A stretch of DNA of 52,652 nt, from assembly GCA_006226415.1 (NCBI GenBank), contig SBGZ01000090.1:1-52652 (forward strand). Direction: 5' to 3'. Positions 8,265 to 15,034 of this stretch are shown piece after piece. The notes under the pieces are model-generated. The model made no database searches and was not told where the DNA came from. It saw only the letters and a program-made list of their open reading frames with translations. Each line of letters starts with the position of its first letter. Position 1 is the stretch's first letter. Source of the stretch: Alphaproteobacteria bacterium. Lineage in GTDB: Bacteria; Pseudomonadota; Alphaproteobacteria; M2410. The position numbers and the translations under genes are program-made.

Positions 8265-9089
8265 TCAGGCTTTCAGCTTGTAGCCGCTCTTCAACATCAA
8301 ATGGACACTGACCCAAAGCGCCGCGTTGACCAATATGATCAACAAGGCGCCTGTCATGAGATTGCTTTCCGCCTCGCCAGTAAAGCCATAACGAAACCCG
8401 TCAATCATATAGAAAAACGGATTGAAATGGCTGATCTGATACCAAGGCTCCGGCAACCGGCTCACGGAATAAAAGGTCCCGGACAAAAATGACAAGGGGG
8501 TGATGATGAAATTGACCACCGTTGACATGTGGTCCCATTTTTCGGCCCAGACACCGGCTGCCACGCCAATGAGCGACAACATGAGCGCCGCACCAATGCC
8601 GTAGAACAGAATTGCCCAAATGTGAGAGACCGGAAGCAGCACAATCGGCGAGACCACAAGGGCGGTCGCAAAGGCAACAATGATCCCACGGGTCATACCA
8701 CCCAGCGCGAAGGCCGTTCCCATTTCGCCGGGCGACAAGGGCGGCATCAGAAAGTCAACAATGTTGCCTTGCACCTTGGAGCCCAGAAGTGAGGAGGACG
8801 AGTTGGCGAAAGCATTCTGCAATATGGTCATCATGATGAGACCCGGCGCCATGAACTGCGCAAAGGTAACGCCGCCAATGGCAGGCCGATACTTGGCAAT
8901 GGCCATGGTGAAGACGATCAAAAAAAGAAGCGAGTTCGCGGCCGGGGCAGCAACGGTCTGACCGAAGATTTTTAGAAACCGCTGCACCTCTTTCATATAA
9001 AGGGTCCACATGCCGAGCCAATTGACCCGCCCAAAATGGCGAACACCCGGCGCCGGTCTGATATTTTCAACTTGGCTTTGATTGGTCAT
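8265..9089 (-). CDS. ABC-2 type transporter permease
   Basis: An integral membrane protein of about 274 residues with six predicted hydrophobic segments, for example AAPAANSLLFLIVFTMAI, GIIVAFATALVVSPIVLLPV and GALLIILVNAALWVSVHLML. The region around FLSGTFYSVSRLPEPW and NPFFYMIDGFRYGF is the classical C-terminal signature of ABC-2 permeases of the drug, polyketide or polysaccharide export type. No ATPase partner lies beside it, so the partner must be encoded elsewhere. The ATG at 9089 is chosen; the frame extends upstream through low-complexity sequence without a start signal. It lies between argD and gcrA, on the opposite strand to gcrA. Substrate unknown. Confidence 0.85.
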   Translation of the reverse strand: MTNQSQVENIRPAPGVRHFGRVNWLGMWTLYMKEVQRFLKIFGQTVAAPAANSLLFLIVFTMAIAKYRPAIGGVTFAQFMAPGLIMMTILQNAFANSSSSLLGSKVQGNIVDFLMPPLSPGEMGTAFALGGMTRGIIVAFATALVVSPIVLLPVSHIWAILFYGIGAALMLSLIGVAAGVWAEKWDHMSTVVNFIITPLSFLSGTFYSVSRLPEPWYQISHFNPFFYMIDGFRYGFTGEAESNLMTGALLIILVNAALWVSVHLMLKSGYKLKA

Positions 9090-9125
9090 GCTGTTTCCCA
9101 CAAATTTTTCAGATTTTTTTCTCGC

Positions 9126-9134
9126 TGTGGATAG
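9126..9134 (-). promoter_or_regulatory. Near-consensus DnaA box upstream of gcrA
   Basis: TGTGGATAG on the plus strand is one base away from the reverse complement of TTATCCACA. It lies about 250 bases upstream of gcrA and close to the start of the ABC-2 permease gene. It gains weight only because a perfect box lies 150 bases further on. Confidence 0.35.
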
Positions 9135-9282
9135 ACTTCTGCGAGCCGCAGAATGCCTCACTCCCCCTCCCAATAGCCCATGTGCATAAGTCCCGCAAGG
9201 TGGCAAAAGTCGCAGAAAACTGCATTTTTGCCTTTTGATTTTCGCAGATCTTGTATAAAGTCCTGTGATAACCACGACATCT

Positions 9283-9291
9283 TGTGGATAA
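9283..9291 (-). promoter_or_regulatory. Perfect DnaA box in the gcrA promoter region
   Basis: TGTGGATAA is the exact reverse complement of the consensus DnaA box TTATCCACA. It is 93 bases upstream of the gcrA start codon. In Caulobacter crescentus DnaA is known to stimulate gcrA transcription, so the site is in the expected place for a conserved cell-cycle circuit. Confidence 0.65.
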
Positions 9292-9383
9292 CTTGATCAA
9301 GGGTGCAGATGCACGGGAGAGCATCGCGTGACCCGCATCTAGATGATCAACCCCCAAATTAGAGATTTTACGGAGACACCTAC

Positions 9384-9824
9384 ATGGCTTGGACAGAAGA
9401 ACGGGTCGAACAACTCAAGAAACTCTGGGCAGAGGGCCTCAGCGCCAGTCAGATCGCCCGGACCATGGGAGATGTCACTCGTAACGCGGTCATCGGCAAG
9501 GTGCACCGGCTGGGCCTTTCTGGCCGCGCCACGACCAATCGCGCTGATCGGCCGCGCCGGGCAACAATCCCCAAACCGATGCCAAAACCTGTGGTGGCCG
9601 AACCAGAAGCTGTTGTTGAAGCCACACTGGAAAACGGTGATTTTGCAACGGTCATGACTTTGTCGTCGACCATGTGCCGCTGGCCAATCGGCGATCCTGG
9701 CTCAACAGAGTTCCACTTCTGCGGCAATAAAACCGATGGGGGCTCACCCTATTGCGAGGCTCATGTGCGCATGGCCTATCAACCCTCGCAAAGCCGCCGC
9801 GATCGCCGCCGCGCCACGGGGTAA
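9384..9824 (+). CDS. gcrA: GcrA cell-cycle transcriptional regulator
   Basis: An alphaproteobacterial cell-cycle regulator that binds RNA polymerase sigma-70 and acts at promoters carrying CcrM-methylated GANTC sites. The 146-residue protein opens with MAWTEERVEQLKKLW and continues with an HTH (GLSASQIARTMG) and NAVIGKVHRLGLSGR, which is diagnostic for the family. A Cys/His-containing C-terminal part (CRWPIGDPG, HFCGNK, YCEAHVRMAY) matches the sigma-binding end. A basic, proline-rich linker joins the two. GGAG stands about ten bases before the ATG. A strong terminator follows and a perfect DnaA box lies upstream. I found no GANTC site in the gap upstream of the gene. Confidence 0.97.
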   Translation: MAWTEERVEQLKKLWAEGLSASQIARTMGDVTRNAVIGKVHRLGLSGRATTNRADRPRRATIPKPMPKPVVAEPEAVVEATLENGDFATVMTLSSTMCRWPIGDPGSTEFHFCGNKTDGGSPYCEAHVRMAYQPSQSRRDRRRATG

Positions 9825-9852
9825 GATTTTTTGAACAAAATCCGTCGAGAAA

Positions 9853-9878
9853 TGGCTCCTTTTTAAGGGGCCTTTTTT
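9853..9878 (+). terminator. Rho-independent terminator of gcrA
   Basis: GGCTCC (9854-9859) pairs with GGGGCC (9867-9872), including one G-U pair, and is followed by six T residues. It begins 30 bases after the gcrA stop codon. Confidence 0.8.
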
Positions 9879-9976
9879 CTGCCCGACCACTTGCAGCCAT
9901 GCAACACTTGCGCGAAAGCCTGTGACAGGTCAAACTTGCGGCACCATCTCTTTGAGCCCTTTTGCGGAGTTTGATC

Positions 9977-10423
9977 GTGGCGCGATATATCAGATCTACA
10001 TTGGCGTTTGTTTTGCTCACCGGCATGTTGATGGGCTGCGATCCAAAGCCCGAAGAGTGGGATGAAGATACCTTCTATAAATACTACGACATCATGACGA
10101 ACATGGGCACAGCCTACGCTGTTCACGATGTGTGCATGCCCATGCTGGAAGATGATGCGGAAGCACGCAAAAGGCTCACCCAGGAGATTAACCCTCAACG
10201 CTGGGCGGAACTTTTGGAACTTGATACGGCAGAGAAATACGCGGAAGCGATTGACTACTTAAGTCAAATTGGCGGGGATAATGGGCAAATTGCCTACCTG
10301 GAAGAAGCCTATCAAACCTCTTACGATGCAGCGGTCGATCAAATCTATACGGCAGACCAATGTGTTGACACCTTGATCGACTATCACAATACGATCCTGA
10401 ACACCGGCGTGCGCAAATTCTAA
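9977..10423 (+). CDS. Small hypothetical lipoprotein
   Basis: I do not recognise the family. From the GTG at 9977 (GGAG seven bases upstream) the product has 148 residues. It begins with a basic N-terminus, a hydrophobic stretch STLAFVLLTGMLMGC and a lipobox ending in Cys, so it should be lipid-anchored. The mature part is acidic and helical. It has cysteines at CDP, DVCMPM and DQCVDT, the last two possibly forming a disulfide. It stands alone between the gcrA terminator and the opposite-strand acyl-CoA dehydrogenases. A TTG at 9962 could extend it by five residues but has no better signal. Confidence 0.75.
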   Translation: MARYIRSTLAFVLLTGMLMGCDPKPEEWDEDTFYKYYDIMTNMGTAYAVHDVCMPMLEDDAEARKRLTQEINPQRWAELLELDTAEKYAEAIDYLSQIGGDNGQIAYLEEAYQTSYDAAVDQIYTADQCVDTLIDYHNTILNTGVRKF

Positions 10424-10456
10424 GGCGCGGCCGGTGCCAGGTTGTTCCTATCTACC

Positions 10457-11596
10457 TCAGTAGTCGTTAAGCCGGGCATAGCGATCCCGGTGATAGCCTG
10501 CGGAACCAAAGGTATGTTCGGCAACCCGGGAGCGCTTTAGATAAAGACCCACATCGTGCTCGTCGGTCATGCCAATCCCGCCATGCATCTGGATACCCTC
10601 GCGGGTCACCTGATTGCTGGTCTCGCTGACAAAGGCCTTGGCGAGACTCGCCAGGGAGGCAATCTCATTTGACCCCTCATCCATTGCCGTGGCTGCCGTC
10701 ATGACAACTGATTTGGACAGTTCCAGCTGGGTGAACATATCCGCTGCGCGATGTTGCAGAGACTGGAAGGAGCCGATGAGTTGGCCGAACTGGCGACGCT
10801 CTTTCAAATACTCCAAGGTCATTTCAAAAACTGCGGCAGCGCCGCCCAGCATTTCGGCTGAAAGGCCGATCATGGCCCTGTCCAGCACCTTGCTCAGAGC
10901 GTCATAGCCGCCATCGATTGGGCCCATCACAGCTTCGCTGGAGACTTTGACCTGATCGAGCTTGATCCGCGCGGCGTTGCGGCTGTCCAGCATGTCGAGA
11001 CGCTCGCGGGTGACGCCACCCGCCGTCCCATCGATCAAGAAGAGTGTCAGCCCTTTGCGGTCACCCTTTTCGCCAGAGGTGCGCGCCAACACAATGATTT
11101 TGTCAGCGACATGTCCATCCAGCACAAAGGTCTTTTCGCCTGTGAGGACATAGCCGTCCCCATCCGCTTTTGCCGCCAAAGCTGTATTTGCCGGATCGAA
11201 ATGATGGTCTTCGTCAATGGCCACGGTCATCAGCAACTCGCCTGCGGCGATCATTGGTAGCAGCGCATTCTTCTGCGCCTCCGTTCCCGCTTCCAGAAGC
11301 GCCCCCGCGCCCAGCAGCACAGTTGACACAAGTGGAGAGGCGGTCAGGTTTCGGCCTTGCTCCTCCAGCACCAATGTCAGCCCCTGAAAACCGAAGTCGA
11401 GGCCGCCGAATTCCTCCGGTATGATGATGCCCGCCCAGCCCATTTCAGCCATAGCGCTCCACAGATCTCGGGAGAACCCCGTTTCATCATTGCTGTCTCG
11501 CAATTTACGAAAAGCCGTGACAGGCGCCTGTTCCGCGAAGAAGGCCTTTGCGGAATCTTTCAAGATTGTTTGTTCTTCGTCCAATACCAGTCCCAT
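10457..11596 (-). CDS. Acyl-CoA dehydrogenase, probable non-canonical partner subunit
   Basis: A 379-residue flavoprotein-fold protein of the acyl-CoA dehydrogenase family. It shows the N-terminal helical domain (GWAGIIIPEEFGGLDFG), a beta domain (DGYVLTGEKTFVLDG) and a C-terminal helical domain (ERRQFGQLIGSFQSLQHRAADM, then QMHGGIGMTDEHDVGLYLKR). At the C-terminus, where many family members carry an EGT-type segment with the catalytic glutamate, this protein reads AEHTFGSAGYHRDR, so the usual base is not obvious. It lies 44 bases downstream of a second family member, which keeps an EGGT segment. The pair may form a heteromeric enzyme; this is inference. The substrate is unknown. Confidence 0.88.
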   Translation of the reverse strand: MGLVLDEEQTILKDSAKAFFAEQAPVTAFRKLRDSNDETGFSRDLWSAMAEMGWAGIIIPEEFGGLDFGFQGLTLVLEEQGRNLTASPLVSTVLLGAGALLEAGTEAQKNALLPMIAAGELLMTVAIDEDHHFDPANTALAAKADGDGYVLTGEKTFVLDGHVADKIIVLARTSGEKGDRKGLTLFLIDGTAGGVTRERLDMLDSRNAARIKLDQVKVSSEAVMGPIDGGYDALSKVLDRAMIGLSAEMLGGAAAVFEMTLEYLKERRQFGQLIGSFQSLQHRAADMFTQLELSKSVVMTAATAMDEGSNEIASLASLAKAFVSETSNQVTREGIQMHGGIGMTDEHDVGLYLKRSRVAEHTFGSAGYHRDRYARLNDY

Positions 11597-11640
11597 GGGA
11601 CCCGTTTCCTCTAATTGTTGTCATTCTTGTTTTTGAATTT

Positions 11641-12831
11641 CTATTGATGATCACGCAGACCCAGTACGCGCTTGGCAATCACGTTGAGATTGACCTCGGT
11701 GGTGCCGCCTTCGATCGAGTTGGCCTTGGAGCGCAACATACCTCTTGTTGTCGCGAGACCTTCAGCGGAGAAATAATCACCGGACCAGCCCAAAGCCTGA
11801 AGCCCCATGATTTCCACCAAAAGTTCCATCCGATCCTTGTTCATTTCGGCGGCGACATATTTGATAATGGACGAGGCCGGGCTGACCTCGCCGGCCTTGG
11901 ATTCTGCTGACATACGCTTGAGGGTCTGAGCGAAAGCGCGCTCCAACATTTTGTGGCGAACAACCTCGTCGCGCTTGACCGCATCGGCAATTTTGCCGCC
12001 CTCGGCGCCCAAATATTCCTTGGCGACTTCCTCCAGAGCGGCGGAACGTCCTCCGGCGCCAAATCCACCGGCGGAAATATTGGTGCGCTCGTGCTGCAGA
12101 AGTTTCTTGGCGATCTCCCACCCGCCGTTTAAACGGCCAATCAGATTGCGTGCGGGTGTGCGGGCATCATCCAGGAAGGTTTCGCAGAAGGGGGAATTAC
12201 CGGAAATCAGCTTGATCGGCTTGGTGGTTACCCCCGCCTGATCCATATCGATCAGCAGGAAGGAAATGCCTTCGTGTTTTGTGCTGGTGTCGGTGCGCAC
12301 CAGACAAAAGATGGCATCCGCCTTATCGGCGTATGACGTCCAGACCTTTTGGCCGTTGATGACATATTCATCGCCTTCGAGAACCGCGCGGGTTTGAAGG
12401 CCCGCAAGGTCTGATCCGGCGCCGGGTTCGGAATAGCCCTGACACCAACGGATTTCACCGCGTACGATGGGAGGCAAATGCTCTTTCAATTGCTCATCGG
12501 TCGCATATTCGAGCAGAACTGGACCCAGCATCCACAGGCCGAAGCTGGCAAGCGCCGGACGCGCATTGATGCGGCCAAGTTCCTGGCCGAGGACCGAGGC
12601 CTCTTCCTTTGAAAGACCCCCGCCGCCGTATTCTTTTGGCCAGGTGGGCGCGGTCCAACCCTTGGCGCCCATACGGTCGAGCCACAGCTTGGCTTCCGGA
12701 TTTTTGTAATTGGCTTTGCGGCCACCCCAGACAACATCTTCGTCGTTGCCCATCGGAGTTCGCATGGAGGGTGGACAGTTTTCCACCAACCAGGCCCGTA
12801 CTTCCTCGCGGAAGACATCAAGATCGCTCAT
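11641..12831 (-). CDS. Acyl-CoA dehydrogenase
   Basis: A 396-residue acyl-CoA dehydrogenase family protein, expected to be a cytoplasmic FAD enzyme forming an enoyl-CoA. Typical segments are TWPKEYGGGGLSKEEASVL near residue 63, QGYSEPGAGSDLAGLQTRAV near 132 and NGQKVWTSYADKADAIFCLVRT near 160. The C-terminus carries SIEGGTTEVNLNVIAKRVLGL, which includes the glutamate expected near the active site. It is first in a two-gene unit with the acyl-CoA dehydrogenase downstream. The substrate cannot be told; steroid, branched or aromatic acyl-CoAs are common for such pairs. Confidence 0.93.
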   Translation of the reverse strand: MSDLDVFREEVRAWLVENCPPSMRTPMGNDEDVVWGGRKANYKNPEAKLWLDRMGAKGWTAPTWPKEYGGGGLSKEEASVLGQELGRINARPALASFGLWMLGPVLLEYATDEQLKEHLPPIVRGEIRWCQGYSEPGAGSDLAGLQTRAVLEGDEYVINGQKVWTSYADKADAIFCLVRTDTSTKHEGISFLLIDMDQAGVTTKPIKLISGNSPFCETFLDDARTPARNLIGRLNGGWEIAKKLLQHERTNISAGGFGAGGRSAALEEVAKEYLGAEGGKIADAVKRDEVVRHKMLERAFAQTLKRMSAESKAGEVSPASSIIKYVAAEMNKDRMELLVEIMGLQALGWSGDYFSAEGLATTRGMLRSKANSIEGGTTEVNLNVIAKRVLGLRDHQ

Positions 12832-13139
12832 GGATATTCCCTGTTTATCGTTAATTCAGGCCCACGTCGAGGTGAGCCAGGTCGGTTCATCTTAGCGGTT
12901 TGAGGCCAGGTTTCCAGCGATTTCCGGGCGCTTTTGTGCCAGGGTGACACAAGCACCTCATCCTTAATTTGGCATCTAACTTGCGTAGCTGAGGCATCTA
13001 TAATTTTGGAAGAGTGTCCTCTTTCTCTTTTGAGCCTTCTACCCATCACCTTGAGGGAGCAAGAAAGCATTCTTCCGAAAATAGTTACAGCAACTTCTAA
13101 AACGGGCATTTCCCTGACAAGAGAGATGCCCGTTTTGTT
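12832..13139. other. Gene-free gap with promoter elements and a candidate small RNA
   Basis: The 308 bases separate the starts of the acyl-CoA dehydrogenase operon (minus) from the end of the aldolase-like gene (minus). The gap holds an inverted repeat TTGTG-N9-CACAA (12934-12952) and an 8-base direct repeat GGCATCTA at 12971-12978 and 12993-13000. It also has a TATAAT at 12999-13004 on the plus strand and a strong terminator at the right end. A 71-codon plus-strand frame crosses it but looks non-coding. Confidence 0.6.
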
Positions 13140-13141
13140 TT
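13010..13141 (+). ncRNA. Candidate plus-strand small RNA
   Basis: A TATAAT hexamer at 12999-13004 is followed about 95 bases later by an intrinsic terminator whose plus-strand tail is TTTTGTTTT, yet no plus-strand gene lies between. The interval can form short hairpins, GAAGAG with CTCTTT near 13009-13025 and AAGAA with TTCTT near 13063-13076. No good -35 element is present. The terminator could simply serve the minus-strand aldolase gene. Treat as a hypothesis. Confidence 0.35.
13099..13136. terminator. Bidirectional Rho-independent terminator
   Basis: AAAACGGGCAT (13099-13109) pairs perfectly with ATGCCCGTTTT (13126-13136) around a 16-base loop. The plus-strand tail is TTTTGTTTT and the minus-strand tail is TTTTAG. 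On the minus strand it lies directly after the stop of the aldolase-like gene. Confidence 0.85.
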
Positions 13142-13754
13142 ATTGCTGAGCACGCCAAAGGGCGCTGAGCAGGACCTCTCCCGCCTCGATGGCCGTCTTC
13201 CCAAATGACATGACACCATCTTCATGACCGGCCATGGTGAAAATTTTCTGGTCCCGTGTCTCTTCCAGCATCAACAGACGCACCACCTCACGCGCCATTT
13301 CCGGGGTGCCGTAAGGAACGGGCTTTGTTTGCGGCAAGCGGAGCTCGCTTGATTTGCGCCATATGTCGGGGCTATGAGCGTGAAAGACAAAATTGGCCTC
13401 CGGCAAGGCCTCATAGACCGCCGCATGGGTGAGACTTTCAGAACTGGGCGATGTTTGACCGATGGACGCGAGGCGATTTTCATCCGGACTTGCCGCGTGC
13501 ACCCAGGCGAAATGTTCGCGGAGAAAGTCCAGAACCTCGCCCGTCTGACTGCCGGTGATCAAAAACCCCTCCTCAACGCGCATGGAAAGATTGCCAAATC
13601 CATACCCATCGTAGCGAGACGGGTCCTGGCCCACCAGGCCGCACTCCATGAGTTTCCTGCGCCACAAGACAATCGGTTCCACGTCAAACCCTTCAGGCAA
13701 TTGTTCGTCCTGATGGTCCAGATGGAATTTGATGACACCTTCTTGTTCAGCCAT
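13140..13754 (-). CDS. Class II aldolase/adducin-family protein next to mtnA
   Basis: A 204-residue protein of the class II aldolase/adducin fold. The zinc-type histidines are visible in VFHAHSPDIW (about residues 121-131), and a third candidate lies in GHEDGV near 180. YGFGNLSMR near 52 and TGSQTG near 68 match the phosphate-binding strands of the family. It follows mtnA with an 11-base gap, so it probably acts on methylthioribulose-1-phosphate, either as a dehydratase (MtnB-like) or as an aldolase as in the DHAP-type salvage shunt. Sequence alone does not separate the two. A strong terminator follows. Confidence 0.82.
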   Translation of the reverse strand: MAEQEGVIKFHLDHQDEQLPEGFDVEPIVLWRRKLMECGLVGQDPSRYDGYGFGNLSMRVEEGFLITGSQTGEVLDFLREHFAWVHAASPDENRLASIGQTSPSSESLTHAAVYEALPEANFVFHAHSPDIWRKSSELRLPQTKPVPYGTPEMAREVVRLLMLEETRDQKIFTMAGHEDGVMSFGKTAIEAGEVLLSALWRAQQ

Positions 13755-13765
13755 CGCCGCTCACT

Positions 13766-14842
13766 TTATGCATTTTCGGGGAAAAGGGACAAAAGCCCCT
13801 CTTCGGTGGCAGGGCAAATACCGCGCTCGGTGATGAGACCTGTTACAAGCCGGGCGGGCGTCACGTCAAAGGCGGGGTTAACGCAAGGACTTGCCTCAGG
13901 TGTTAAACGCACGCGCGTCACTGCAGAAGCGCCCTGACCTTCCAGGTAACTAACCTCTTCACCGGAGCGCTCTTCAATCGGGATTTCTCTCAAGCCATCG
14001 CGCACGGACCAGTCGATGGAGGGCGACGGCGCCCCAACATAGAACGGCACACCGCAATCGCTGGCGGCCAGGGCCTTTAGATAGGTGCCAATCTTGTTGC
14101 AAACATCGCCAGTGCGCGTTGTCCGGTCGGTGCCGACCAAAACCAGATCAACCTCGCCATGCTGCATCAAGTGACCGCCAGCATTGTCGACGATCACTGT
14201 ATGCGGCACGCCGTGGGCCCCCAGCTCATAGGCGGTGAGCGACGCACCCTGATTGCGCGGACGGGTTTCGTCGACCCAGACATGGATCGGGATGCCTTTT
14301 TCGTGGGCATGATAAATCGGTGATGTGGCTGTGCCCCACTCAATGGTCGCCAGCGAGCCCGCATTGCAATGGGTGAGGACATTGACGGGGCCTTGCTTGC
14401 GCGCCGCGATCTCTTCAATCAGCCTGAGACCATGAACCCCGATCTGGCGGCAGATTTCCACATCCTCTTCGACGATGGCCTCAGCTTCCCCAAGGGCACG
14501 CTGGGCAGCCCCGGCGGACCCTGCGTCACCAATCGCCTCGGCGATGCGATCTACCGCCCAGGCCAGGTTAACGGCTGTGGGACGCGCCCTCTTCATGCGC
14601 TCAGCCAGTGACCTAAATTCTTCTTTTTCTTCCAAAAGGCCCAGATAGACTCCGTAGGCGCCGGTCGCGCCGATGAGCGGCGCGCCGCGCACGGCCATAT
14701 CGGCGATGGCGTTAATGGCATCATCCGCCGTCTTCAGCGCCATGGTTTCATAGGAATGCGGCAGTTTGCGCTGGTCAATAATGTGGACAATGGTTGGATC
14801 TTTTTCATCAAGCCAGATGGTACGTTTAAATGTGGTCGCCAT
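13766..14842 (-). CDS. mtnA: S-methyl-5-thioribose-1-phosphate isomerase
   Basis: Isomerises methylthioribose-1-phosphate to methylthioribulose-1-phosphate in methionine salvage from methylthioadenosine. From the ATG at 14842 it has 358 residues. MAVRGAPLIGATGAYGV is the substrate-binding signature. The catalytic Cys is in LTHCNAGSLAT (near 157) and the catalytic Asp probably in the VGTDRTTRTGDVCNKIGTY region. ETRPRNQGASLTAYEL is also diagnostic and shared with eIF2B-type folds. The frame continues upstream to 14926 without a ribosome binding site. It forms a two-gene unit with the aldolase-like gene downstream. No mtnP or mtnK is visible in the window. Confidence 0.95.
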   Translation of the reverse strand: MATTFKRTIWLDEKDPTIVHIIDQRKLPHSYETMALKTADDAINAIADMAVRGAPLIGATGAYGVYLGLLEEKEEFRSLAERMKRARPTAVNLAWAVDRIAEAIGDAGSAGAAQRALGEAEAIVEEDVEICRQIGVHGLRLIEEIAARKQGPVNVLTHCNAGSLATIEWGTATSPIYHAHEKGIPIHVWVDETRPRNQGASLTAYELGAHGVPHTVIVDNAGGHLMQHGEVDLVLVGTDRTTRTGDVCNKIGTYLKALAASDCGVPFYVGAPSPSIDWSVRDGLREIPIEERSGEEVSYLEGQGASAVTRVRLTPEASPCVNPAFDVTPARLVTGLITERGICPATEEGLLSLFPENA

Positions 14843-15034
14843 GAGTTTCTTTTCGCGGAATGTGGGTCGCCCCCAACTTGCCAAGGCGCGGGCAACTTGC
14901 CAAGCCTTGAAATTTGACCAAATCACTTAGAACAGACATCATCCTCTGAACCGCCGCGCTTTATCGGGTCCACAGGCCTTGAGAAGCACCAAACACCGGC
15001 TCAACTCCTGGCGGCCGGGAAAAGGTAAAAGATC

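Noticed and set aside
8265-9089. ABC-2 permease as partner of the ATPase at 22532-23218
   Set aside because: The ATPase belongs to the LolD/MacB group and is flanked by its own FtsX-like permeases; the ABC-2 permease needs a different ATPase type.
9263-9272. TGTGATAACC as a further DnaA box near gcrA
   Set aside because: One base is missing from the 9-base consensus, so spacing is wrong.
12934-13149. 71-codon plus-strand open frame in the gene-free gap
   Set aside because: No ribosome binding site and a composition unlike its neighbours; it also runs through the terminator hairpin. A non-coding transcript explains the signals better.
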